A stretch of 64,000 nucleotides of DNA from Hyphomonadaceae bacterium (GTDB lineage: Bacteria; Pseudomonadota; Alphaproteobacteria; Caulobacterales; Hyphomonadaceae): assembly GCA_024743315.1 (NCBI GenBank), contig JANSWU010000001.1, forward strand, positions 744,001-808,000. The letters are read 5' to 3'. The notes under the pieces were generated by a model. The model made no database searches, was not told the DNA's origin, and worked only from the letters and a program-made list of their open reading frames with translations. Both the position numbers and the translations under genes were made by a program. Shown here in pieces: positions 8,784-16,729 of this stretch (the stretch's first letter is position 1; every line of letters starts with the position of its first letter).

Positions 8784-10301
8784 TTAGAAGCCGCCGCCGG
8801 TGCGCCATCCGCCGCGCTTGCCGCCGGAACTGCGTCGGCGCGGCTTCGGAAACGATGTTCGCCGGGATGAGCGGCCGCCCGGGAACCGCCGCGGCAAACC
8901 TATAGACTTTCCGAGATCGCTGTGCCGGAAGACTTCCCAAGCGACCTCGCCTAAGACTTCCGGGATGCCGAGCGTATCGCTTCGGCGCGGGCCGCCAAAT
9001 CCGGAATGGGTGCGCGGCTCGCGGCGTTTCACTTTGCGCTTGAGCTTGCGATAGGCCTGATCTGGTTGGGCTCGGCCATCAAGGACATCGGTGATGGCTT
9101 CGTCAATCGCTGCTGGCTGGAAGGTCGCATAGGCGCTGTCGAGCTGACCATTCTTGAACCGCCGCCGCAGCGTTTCCAGGGCTGACAAGTCCTGTTTCAA
9201 CCGCCGCGGAAGTGCTCGGACATCATCGGCTTCAACCTCAAGGCTGAGCTCCTCTTTCTTGAGATCAACCAGGTCGCTGACCAGGTCGTCATCATCTGGC
9301 GTGTAAGTTTCAGCCGCGAGCCGCCGCAAGGTCGGCATATCCAGGCGTTGCAGACCTCGGTGCAGAAGCTGCCGCGCCTCTTGCGCCGGGCCCGATTTAA
9401 GCGCCAGCGCTTCGGTGTGGGCGTCTGCCAAAAGACCATGATGAGTTTCGGCCTCAACGATTTGCGTATCAATGGCGCGGATGTCTTCTTGAATGGCATC
9501 CGCTTCGAGGCGCACGGCCTCTGCGCCGCTGGCTTCAAGCGCTTCGGTCTCTTTGTTCTCCAGAGCTACTAGCGCGGCCTCGGCCTCCTCGTTTTGCTGC
9601 GCCGCATGTTCCTCCAACCAGACGGGGAGATTGTTGAGCCGTGCAAAATTGGCCCGCGCCTGATCATATTTGCATAAATGCGCGACCCAATGGTCGAGCC
9701 ACCGGATCAGCGGCATGGCTTTATAGTCAAGCGTGCGGAAACCGCGGTCCCACAAATAGGAGAAAAGCGGATCCTCGCGATACGGCGCGCCTTTGGCGTC
9801 GAGTTCTTCGCGGGCGACGGACAATTTATGCTCCGCCCGTTCTGCGACTGCTGTGGCCTCGTCGCTGGCCTTTAACAGTGCCAAATAGGCCTTGTCGGAT
9901 TTGAGGCTGGCTTCGGTTTCCGCGACCAGGGCTTCATAGGTCTCCAGCAACTGCGCGCGTTGCTCAGCCTTGTCTTCGCGCTGAGCCTCCAACGCCGTGA
10001 TCGCGGTTTCGGCCTCTGCCAGGCGCTGGGCATCTTCAGCCACATAGATGTCATGAGCGTCGAGCAGGCGTTTGGCATCGCGATGCAGCCGATCGAGATC
10101 TGACGGATCAGCATCGGCAATCTCGTCCAGACGTATATCGGTCAGCTTGAGGAACCGGTCGATCTGTTCATGTCCGACTTCAGCGGCGCGATGATCAATC
10201 TCATCTGCGGCATCAATCGCTTTGGCGACCTTGTCACGCAGCCGGCCAAGCGCACGGTCAAAAGATGAAAGGGCCTCTCGCCCGGTAATCCGAAAACTCA
10301 T
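8784..10301 (-). CDS. Long coiled-coil protein with Arg/Gly-rich tail, unknown function (third gene of the operon)
   Basis: A 505-residue protein with no membrane segment. Residues about 1-430 are mostly charged helix with heptad-like stretches (for example AETAITALEAQREDKAEQRA and a second block near 250-300), interrupted by an aromatic patch (LFSYLWDRGFRTLDYK...IRWLDHWVAHLCKY). From about 430 the sequence becomes strongly basic and ends in a Ser/Arg/Gly/Lys-rich tail (KPRRRSSGGKRGGWRTGGGF). The tail could bind nucleic acid or an acidic surface. It is the last of three genes separated by single bases, so it should act with the other two. I cannot assign a family. Confidence 0.75.
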   Translation of the reverse strand: MSFRITGREALSSFDRALGRLRDKVAKAIDAADEIDHRAAEVGHEQIDRFLKLTDIRLDEIADADPSDLDRLHRDAKRLLDAHDIYVAEDAQRLAEAETAITALEAQREDKAEQRAQLLETYEALVAETEASLKSDKAYLALLKASDEATAVAERAEHKLSVAREELDAKGAPYREDPLFSYLWDRGFRTLDYKAMPLIRWLDHWVAHLCKYDQARANFARLNNLPVWLEEHAAQQNEEAEAALVALENKETEALEASGAEAVRLEADAIQEDIRAIDTQIVEAETHHGLLADAHTEALALKSGPAQEARQLLHRGLQRLDMPTLRRLAAETYTPDDDDLVSDLVDLKKEELSLEVEADDVRALPRRLKQDLSALETLRRRFKNGQLDSAYATFQPAAIDEAITDVLDGRAQPDQAYRKLKRKVKRREPRTHSGFGGPRRSDTLGIPEVLGEVAWEVFRHSDLGKSIGLPRRFPGGRSSRRTSFPKPRRRSSGGKRGGWRTGGGF

Positions 10302-10302
10302 C

Positions 10303-11241
10303 TCACCACTCCAGGATCGCGCCGCCAGTGGTGTTGACAGTAAAATCCGGGTCGAGGGCGCCGACCGGTTTGGTGCCGATCACGGCATCCTGGATGATCA
10401 AATCATCCTGCTTGTCCGCGGCGACCCGATTGAAATCGGCTTCGCTCACTTCCTGTCCCCATTTTGAAGTGCGCCGCGCGCTTGTGTCTTCCTGGTTTGT
10501 GATCAGGCGTTCAACCCGGCGACCAGCCGGGTCGACGGCTTCGACGATCAAATAGTAAAGCGTATTGCCCGGGACATTGTCATTCAGCCGGATTACCCCG
10601 GAGCGGGGCTCGTCCGGGCCATAGACGACACGGATTTCATAGGAGGTTGTGAGCTCATCGCGGAGCGCTTGCAGCGCCGCAATGGCTTGTTTTGCATCCT
10701 CCGCATTTTCATCCCGCAAAGCAGAGCGCGCATCCTGGACATACGTGGCGGCAAGTGCGGTGGCGCGGTCTTGGGTCGCGATGCGTCCGATTTCATTTTC
10801 CAGGGCGGCGACCTGCTCCGGCAAGGTTTGCGTGAGTTCGACCCGGGCGGCTTCGGCACGTGCGGTGGCAGGGCCGGCAACGCCAACTTGATAGACCGTT
10901 CCAGAGATTCCCAAGATCGCCAGGACGGCGAGCACGGGAAGCCCCCAACGTCCGCGCGAGACATAAATCTTTGCCAACCGAACCGACAGTGAGGGTTTTG
11001 GCGGTGTGTAGGCAAAGCGCTGTTCCTTGAGCGCTTTGACCCCTTCCACGATGACCGATTCCGGCACCTCAATGCCTTGAGCATGATAAATGTCCTTGAG
11101 ACGTTCAATCAGCTCAGCGCGGCGCCCGACCTCGTCCAGCTCACGCATCAGGGTCTGCTCGCGATGGCGCAGCGTATCCACCACGTCCATGGCGAGCAGG
11201 ACTTCATCCAAAGGTTTCGGTGCAGCCGTCGCGTCGTTCAC
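10303..11241 (-). CDS. Single-pass membrane coiled-coil protein, DUF6384-like (second gene of the operon)
   Basis: This 312-residue protein has a helical cytoplasmic N-terminus (about 1-95), one membrane segment near residues 100-122 (WGLPVLAVLAILGISGTVY), a long coiled coil (about 125-200), and a C-terminal beta-rich domain beginning YEIRVVYGPDEPRSG and ending in GGAILEW. The layout matches what I recall of the DUF6384 group, but I could not check it. Topology suggests a membrane anchor for the operon's soluble partners. The stop TGA at 10303-10305 lies one base from the next start, which implies translational coupling. Confidence 0.75.
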   Translation of the reverse strand: MNDATAAPKPLDEVLLAMDVVDTLRHREQTLMRELDEVGRRAELIERLKDIYHAQGIEVPESVIVEGVKALKEQRFAYTPPKPSLSVRLAKIYVSRGRWGLPVLAVLAILGISGTVYQVGVAGPATARAEAARVELTQTLPEQVAALENEIGRIATQDRATALAATYVQDARSALRDENAEDAKQAIAALQALRDELTTSYEIRVVYGPDEPRSGVIRLNDNVPGNTLYYLIVEAVDPAGRRVERLITNQEDTSARRTSKWGQEVSEADFNRVAADKQDDLIIQDAVIGTKPVGALDPDFTVNTTGGAILEW

Positions 11242-11242
11242 A

Positions 11243-12433
11243 TCAAGTCCGCGGGATCAAAGCCAGCGCGGCGCCATCATTGACCAATTTGGTGAGACGG
11301 CGTTTGCCATCTTCGACCGCTTCTCGGATTTCCTCAGAATTCTTGGTCGAGAGATCGCGCATCTCAGCGATGATCTCCTGGGTCCGCTCCTGATAATTCA
11401 CCACACTATCGACCAGCATTTTGACTGATGCCGCCGACACGGTTGGGCCATACCCAGCGCGTGTCGCCGCTTCCTGAATTTCGCCGCCAATATCAGCCAG
11501 CACTTCGAGGCTCTTATTGACGCCATCTTTCATCGCTTCGAGCGTTTGCGTGCTTTCGTGCAGGCCGTGCATGCCGGTAAAGCTGGCCGTCAGGGCGGTC
11601 AGCACCACTTCATTGGTCGAGAAAAAGCTGACCGATTGCGAATAGACCCGTTCCTTGGCCGTGGTGATCTGAACCAAACGCGCCATGATCACTTCGGACG
11701 TATTATAGCCAATGGTGATATTGTCGGAGAGGTCCTTGGCGATTTGATAGCGTTTCTCCTCGGCTTGCAGGGCGCGCAGGCTTTCATCGCGCTTGAGCTC
11801 GAGCTTGGCGCGTTCAGCCGGGTCTTCACCAATGTATCCCGCTACTTTCGCGACGGCTTCATTGACTGAAGCGCGGGCGTCTTCGAGCTCGTAGGTGGCA
11901 AGGTCGAGGACATCCAGGCCGAGCACTTCCGATTGTTTCAGAGCGCCGCGGAAATCGAGATAGGCTTCAAGAATGGTCTGTTCGCGATCAATCTGATTGG
12001 CGCTTTCGGTCTGCACTTCGAGGTACAGATCCTTGATCTTGGCAAAGCGGCTGGCAATGTCGCCCCGGGTCATTTTCATCCAGACATTCGAGACCCGTTC
12101 CATGGTCGAGATCTTGCCGTCCGAATATTGATCGACGAGGCTGCGGGCATCGTCTCGAATCGAATTGAAGGCCGACGTGATGCCCTCATAGCGCTCGCCA
12201 ATTGTCACGCCGGAAATCTGTTCCCTGACCACGTCATTGAAAACGCTGGCCTGATCGAGAGTCCGGGCGATGGCCGCAACCTTGTCCGGTTCAAGATCCG
12301 AGATCTGTTCCAGCAGTGCGACGATCGGGGCCGATCCGGCGCTTTTATCATCCTTGATCAAACCAAGGTCACGAAGCCCCCCCATTGCCCGATCCAGATA
12401 TTGCAGTGCCGTCGGGCTGCTCGTTTCGCTCAT
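11243..12433 (-). CDS. Helical cytoplasmic protein, possibly TelA-like (first gene of the operon)
   Basis: A 396-residue all-helical protein without signal peptide or membrane span. It contains long amphipathic helices (ERAKLELKRDESLRALQAEE) and a region from about 270 (SVSFFSTNEVVLTALTAS) whose rhythm resembles the C-terminal part of TelA/KlaA 'toxic anion resistance' proteins. The resemblance is weak and made by eye. The gene is first in the tight operon, divergent from the GMC dehydrogenase across a 133-bp gap. The biochemical role is unknown, and a structural or scaffold role with the membrane protein downstream is the simplest inference. Confidence 0.72.
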   Translation of the reverse strand: MSETSSPTALQYLDRAMGGLRDLGLIKDDKSAGSAPIVALLEQISDLEPDKVAAIARTLDQASVFNDVVREQISGVTIGERYEGITSAFNSIRDDARSLVDQYSDGKISTMERVSNVWMKMTRGDIASRFAKIKDLYLEVQTESANQIDREQTILEAYLDFRGALKQSEVLGLDVLDLATYELEDARASVNEAVAKVAGYIGEDPAERAKLELKRDESLRALQAEEKRYQIAKDLSDNITIGYNTSEVIMARLVQITTAKERVYSQSVSFFSTNEVVLTALTASFTGMHGLHESTQTLEAMKDGVNKSLEVLADIGGEIQEAATRAGYGPTVSAASVKMLVDSVVNYQERTQEIIAEMRDLSTKNSEEIREAVEDGKRRLTKLVNDGAALALIPRT

Positions 12434-12566
12434 GTGCGTCTCCCAGTTTCCAGTCTTCTAGATTGGTATCGCAGAGGCAATTGCAAGCGCAAGCACCAAG
12501 CGTGACCGAGTTGCGCTTTCAACCTGGACGTAGTTAGCTTTGCAAAACCGTGGGAGGAAAATCGAG

Positions 12567-14249
12567 ATGGCGGATCATGAGCACGATGTGCTCGTGATTG
12601 GGTCAGGCGCGGGTGGCGGCATGGCCGCTTATGTGCTGACCCAGTCGGGGGTCAAGGTTCACATGCTGGAGGCGGGCCGGGATTATGATCCCATTGCAGA
12701 AACGCCAATGTTCTCCGAAAACCGTGATGCGCCTTTACTCGGTGCGGGCACACCCGACAAGGATTTTGGCTATTATAATGCGACGATTGATGGTGGCTGG
12801 GAGATTGACGGCGAGCCCTATTCAACCGGCGAGGATACGGAATTTCAATGGTGGCGGACCCGCATGCTGGGCGGGCGGACAAATCATTGGGCGCGCAACA
12901 GTTTCCGCATGGGCGAATATGATTTCAAGCCCAAGACGCGCGATGGTTTGGGCTTTGACTGGCCCATGGAATATGCCGAACTGGCGCCCTGGTATGACCG
13001 GGTCGAAAAATTGGTGGGCGTTTATGGCGTGAATTCAGGCCTCGCCAATCATCCCGATAGCGGTGACGCGGTTTTGCAACCGCCGCCAAAAGCCAGGGTG
13101 CCGGAATTGTTTGCTGCCGCCGCCGCCGCGGATATCGGCATTCCCTGTGTGCCCGCGCGGCGAGCGGTCCTGACGCGCGACAAGGGCGATGGTCGCTCGC
13201 CCTGTTTCTGGGCCACAGACTGTGGTCGCGGGTGTAATATCGGCGCGGCCTTTCAAACCACGACGTCCTTGCTGCCCTGGGCGCGATCGACGGGCAATCT
13301 GACGATCACAACCAATGCCATGGTGTATGAGATCACGACTGGCGATGACGGCAAAGCCAATGGTGCCCGCTATATCGACAAGACCACAGGCGAGCATAAA
13401 TTTATCGGGGCCCGGGCGGTCGTCCTCGCCGCCAGTGCCGCGGAAAGCGCACGCATTCTGCTCAACTCCAATGCCAGGGATACGGGCGGGCTCGCCAATT
13501 CTTCCGGGCAAGTGGGCCGCAATCTCATGGACACAGTGGGCTCTGGTATTACGGGACAAATCCCGGCCTTGGAAAACCGACCACGCTACAATGAAGACGG
13601 CGCCATGGGCATGCATGTCTATGTTCCGTTCTGGCTTTACGAGGAACAGGCCGCGGGGCAATTGGATTTCCCGCGGGGCTACCATTTGGAGCTCTATTCG
13701 CAGTTCAGTGCGCCCGGCATGGGCTCAGGCAGCGGCCTTGATGGGTACGGCCCGAGCATGCTGGATTCGGCCAGACGCTATTATGGCAGTTTCATCCATT
13801 TCGCCCAGCGCGGGGAAATGATCCCGAACGAAAACTGCTATGCTGAAATCGACCCGGATGGCAAAGACAAGTTTGGCATCCCGATTCTGAAGTTTCATTA
13901 CAAGCATTCCGCGCACGAGTTTGCGCAGGTCGCCCACGCGCAACAGGCTTCAATCGAGCTGATTGAACGAATGGGCGGGCGCGTGGTCAGCGATGTGAAA
14001 TCACCGGAGGAGGCGATCGCGGCGGGCGGTGTGATTATTCACGAAATCGGGACCGCGCGCATGGGTGCGAGCGCCGCTGATTCTGTCACCAATAGCTATG
14101 GCCAGACCTGGAATGTGCCCAACTTGTTCATTCTCGACGGGGCGATCTTTGCCTCTAAGGCGCACAAGAACCCAACCTTGACCATTCTCACCCTCGCCAT
14201 GCGCGGGGCAGATCACATGGTCAATGAAATGAAGCGGGGGGCGATATGA
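12567..14249 (+). CDS. GMC-type FAD sugar/alcohol dehydrogenase (large subunit)
   Basis: A 560-residue GMC oxidoreductase. The N-terminus has the FAD Rossmann GSGAGGG, and the C-terminus has the catalytic pair typical of this family: H492 in HEIGTARMG and N535 in HKNPTLTIL. The WWRTRMLGGRTNHWARNS stretch resembles gluconate/glucoside-dehydrogenase large subunits, which oxidise a sugar C2 or C3 hydroxyl and pass electrons to a cytochrome or quinone. It overlaps the next gene by ATGA (14246-14249). That gene is the small subunit and carries the Tat signal, so the pair is probably exported together. ATG at 12567 follows GGGAGGA. No cytochrome c subunit gene is present. Confidence 0.88.
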   Translation: MADHEHDVLVIGSGAGGGMAAYVLTQSGVKVHMLEAGRDYDPIAETPMFSENRDAPLLGAGTPDKDFGYYNATIDGGWEIDGEPYSTGEDTEFQWWRTRMLGGRTNHWARNSFRMGEYDFKPKTRDGLGFDWPMEYAELAPWYDRVEKLVGVYGVNSGLANHPDSGDAVLQPPPKARVPELFAAAAAADIGIPCVPARRAVLTRDKGDGRSPCFWATDCGRGCNIGAAFQTTTSLLPWARSTGNLTITTNAMVYEITTGDDGKANGARYIDKTTGEHKFIGARAVVLAASAAESARILLNSNARDTGGLANSSGQVGRNLMDTVGSGITGQIPALENRPRYNEDGAMGMHVYVPFWLYEEQAAGQLDFPRGYHLELYSQFSAPGMGSGSGLDGYGPSMLDSARRYYGSFIHFAQRGEMIPNENCYAEIDPDGKDKFGIPILKFHYKHSAHEFAQVAHAQQASIELIERMGGRVVSDVKSPEEAIAAGGVIIHEIGTARMGASAADSVTNSYGQTWNVPNLFILDGAIFASKAHKNPTLTILTLAMRGADHMVNEMKRGAI

Positions 14250-14944
14250 GCTATCTTCCGAAAACCGATCGCCGGACCACCTTGAAATGGTTGCTGGCCG
14301 GGATTGGCACAACGCCGGTCCTGGCCGCCTGCGGGGCGCCGGATCATACGGACCAGCCGCGTGCCTTGCTGGGTGTGCCCAAACCGATCTCAGGCGTGCC
14401 CTATGGCGCTGACCCTGACTTGATGACCCCAGCCATCACCTGGGATCTGACCCTGTCGCCAGAGCAATTGCAGCTGGTGGCCGCGCTGACTGATATCCTC
14501 TTGCCGGCCAATCAGGAGGTGCCAGCAGGGAGCGCGCTTGGCATTCCTGACTTTATCGACGAATGGGTCTCATCGCCCTACGAGCAGACGCAAGACGACC
14601 GCGTCGAATTGTTTGCTTTGTTCGACTGGCTGGAAGGCGAAGCCCGGACCGCCGGGGCGTCGAGTTTCGCTTCCGCAAATGCGGCTCTGAAGACCGAGAT
14701 TCTCGATCGCGTCGCCTGGAAAGACCGGCTGACGGACGAGACGCGCGATCTCGGCGAGGCCTTTGACACGTTTCGGAACCTGTCCGTCTCGGCCTATTTT
14801 GCGTCGGAAGCTGGCAGCGCCTGGCTGGGCTATCTCGGCAATCGACCGTCTATGGGCGATTATGCCGGGCCGACCCAGGAGGCGCTTGACCATCTCGATG
14901 CGCAATTGGCGTTGCTGGGTCTGCAGCGCCCGATGGACCTTTAG
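14246..14944 (+). CDS. Gluconate 2-dehydrogenase subunit 3 family protein (Tat-exported lipoprotein)
   Basis: The 232-residue protein begins with a twin-arginine motif (DRRTTLK, R9-R10), then a hydrophobic core and a lipobox LAAC with Cys29, so it should be Tat-exported and lipidated. The mature part, with TPAITWDLTLSPEQLQLVAALTD split by IDEW and QEALDHLDAQLALLG motifs, fits the gluconate 2-dehydrogenase subunit 3 family. In these complexes it acts as the carrier and chaperone for export of the GMC subunit. Its start overlaps the GMC stop, so expression is coupled. Confidence 0.88.
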   Translation: MSYLPKTDRRTTLKWLLAGIGTTPVLAACGAPDHTDQPRALLGVPKPISGVPYGADPDLMTPAITWDLTLSPEQLQLVAALTDILLPANQEVPAGSALGIPDFIDEWVSSPYEQTQDDRVELFALFDWLEGEARTAGASSFASANAALKTEILDRVAWKDRLTDETRDLGEAFDTFRNLSVSAYFASEAGSAWLGYLGNRPSMGDYAGPTQEALDHLDAQLALLGLQRPMDL

Positions 14945-14961
14945 GGAAGGGAGACGAGACA

Positions 14962-15657
14962 ATGACATTATGGCGCAACAGTTTGATGGGGGTCGTCTTC
15001 GGCTTGGGCGCCTGCGCGACAGCGCCGGTCAATGCGACGGCCGAACCGCTCTCGCTGTTTGATGGCGAAACGCTGGAAGGCTGGCGAGTTACCACCGAAA
15101 ACCCGAGCAGTTTTCGCGTTGAAGACGGTGCTATTGTCGCTGAAGGCCCGCGCGCGCATCTCTTCTATGAGGGTGAGCATGGGGCAGACTTCACAGAGTT
15201 CGAGCTGAGCCTGAAAGTCAAAACCCGGCCCGGCGCAAATTCCGGGGTCTATTTCCACACCGCCTATCAGGACCAAGGCTGGCCGCGCATAGGCCTGGAG
15301 GCGCAAGTGAATGCGACGCAATCCGATTTTCGCAAAACCGGAAGCGTTTATGCAATTGCCGATGTGCGGGTCTATGCAGCGGACAGGGAAGTGCCGGTGC
15401 TTGGGGTCGATAGCAATGCTTATGTCACGCGCGCCGCTGCCCCGCACGCGGATGATGAATGGTTCGACTATACGATCCGGGTCGAAGACGGCACCGTGAG
15501 CACGCGGGTTAATGGCGAGTTATTGGTGACCTGGACGCAGCCCGAGAATTGGCCGGATGAGGAAAGGCGGCTTTCGAGCGGCACGTTCGGTTTGCAGGCG
15601 CACGATCCCGACAGCACCGTCTATTATAAGGACATTCGGGTGACCCGGCTCGACTGA
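14962..15657 (+). CDS. DUF1080 lipoprotein, likely 3-keto-glycoside hydrolase/lyase
   Basis: A 231-residue lipoprotein: signal peptide with lipobox LGAC (Cys18), then a DUF1080 concanavalin-like domain starting LFDGETLEGWR, with the conserved internal NSGVYFHTAYQ and IRVEDGTVSTRVNGE motifs. DUF1080 proteins act on 3-keto-disaccharides and glycosides produced by glucoside 3-dehydrogenases, which is the activity the upstream GMC pair could supply. It starts 17 bp after the previous stop behind GGGAAGGGAG, so the three genes form one operon. The substrate remains inferred. Confidence 0.85.
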   Translation: MTLWRNSLMGVVFGLGACATAPVNATAEPLSLFDGETLEGWRVTTENPSSFRVEDGAIVAEGPRAHLFYEGEHGADFTEFELSLKVKTRPGANSGVYFHTAYQDQGWPRIGLEAQVNATQSDFRKTGSVYAIADVRVYAADREVPVLGVDSNAYVTRAAAPHADDEWFDYTIRVEDGTVSTRVNGELLVTWTQPENWPDEERRLSSGTFGLQAHDPDSTVYYKDIRVTRLD

Positions 15658-15659
15658 GC

Positions 15660-16061
15660 TCAATTCATCAACCGGCTAACCGCTTCAATCACGGCATCTG
15701 GCGTCGACGGCTTTTCAAGGATGTCGGCATAGCCCGCCAGGATCGCCTTGTCGCGCAGCGTCGCCGAATAATAGCCGGTAATCATAATTGCGGGTGTGGC
15801 ATCATTTTGCGCCCGCAAGCGACGCATCACCTCAAGACCATCCACGCGGGGCATTTTGTAATCGATCAACAGACAGTCGCCGCCATGTTGGCCGCGCATC
15901 ATCAGGAATTCAGTGCCGTTTCGATAGGCATCAATCTGGAACCCGCGCGCGCGCATCATCATTGTCATGGAGCGCCGGACGCTTTCATCATCCTCAATCA
16001 GCACCAACCTGGACACAGGGGCACGTTTCTCTTGGGGGAGGGGATCCGATATGGCGTTCAT
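15660..16061 (-). CDS. Stand-alone receiver-domain response regulator
   Basis: A receiver-only protein of 133 residues from ATG 16061; a GTG at 16076 would add five residues. The acidic pocket is LIEDDE, the phospho-acceptor lies in CLLIDYKMPR, the Thr in MITGYY and the Lys in ILEKPS. It has no output domain. Sitting 53 bp after fixJ on the same strand, it is likely part of the same signalling unit, perhaps as a phosphate sink or a competitor for FixL. It ends 2 bp from the convergent DUF1080 gene. Confidence 0.85.
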   Translation of the reverse strand: MNAISDPLPQEKRAPVSRLVLIEDDESVRRSMTMMMRARGFQIDAYRNGTEFLMMRGQHGGDCLLIDYKMPRVDGLEVMRRLRAQNDATPAIMITGYYSATLRDKAILAGYADILEKPSTPDAVIEAVSRLMN

Positions 16062-16114
16062 GTTTGTGGTGTACACCGTCTATGACAACACGTCTCTAGG
16101 TAGTGTTCCTCAGC

Positions 16115-16729
16115 CTAGGTTCCACTGATGCCAGCCAGAAATGCGATCCTGAGGGCGCTGGACAGGCTGTCTGCATCAAGTTTTTCCATCATGTGTGCGC
16201 GGTGGATCTCCACGGTTCGCGGTGAAATCGACAGCGCCTGGGCGATGCCCTTATTGGTCAGGCCATCGACCAGGCATTTCAGGACTTCCATTTCGCGAGG
16301 CGTCAGGCTGGTCAGCTTTGCCTTGGCGCCAGCGCTGCGTTTATCGTCGGCAGCCTGATTATCGAGCAAGGTGAATGCATTCTCAATCGCGCCCACCAAT
16401 GCCTGTTTTTCATAAGGCTTTTCGAGGAACTCGATCGCGCCGCCTTTCATCGCTTCGACCGCCACAGGGACGTCGCCATGTCCGGTCAGGATGATGACTG
16501 GCATATTGATGCCACGCTGATTGAGCGCGCTTTGCACGGCTAGCCCGTCCATGCCCGGCATGCGCACATCGAGCAGGATACAGCCATGATTATCGTCGCG
16601 GACTTGCTCGAGAAAACTGATTCCATCGGGATACGTCTTCACATTGAAGCCTGCATGACGGAGCATAAAACTCGCCGAGTGCCGAATGGCTTCATCATCA
16701 TCGACCAGAAAAACAGTGCGATCAGGCAT
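16115..16729 (-). CDS. fixJ: FixJ-type response regulator
   Basis: The 204-residue protein has a receiver domain with the acidic pocket DDDE at 10-13, phospho-site D54 in CILLDVRMPGMDG and K in FLEKPYE. It is followed by a LuxR/FixJ helix-turn-helix (LTPREMEVLKCLVDGLTNKGIAQALSIS). ATG 16729 overlaps the last bases of the kinase gene and gives the canonical FixJ N-terminus. FixJ phosphorylated by FixL in low oxygen activates fixK and cbb3 genes. No fixK is in the window, so FixJ may act directly or on a distant fixK. Target sites cannot be located with confidence. Confidence 0.9.
   Translation of the reverse strand: MPDRTVFLVDDDEAIRHSASFMLRHAGFNVKTYPDGISFLEQVRDDNHGCILLDVRMPGMDGLAVQSALNQRGINMPVIILTGHGDVPVAVEAMKGGAIEFLEKPYEKQALVGAIENAFTLLDNQAADDKRSAGAKAKLTSLTPREMEVLKCLVDGLTNKGIAQALSISPRTVEIHRAHMMEKLDADSLSSALRIAFLAGISGT

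Noticed and set aside
16087-16109. Possible general-stress (EcfG) promoter before the receiver-only gene: GGAAC with GTT on the minus strand
   Set aside because: The spacing is 15 bases rather than the usual 16-17, and the second element lacks the preceding C. I do not count it.
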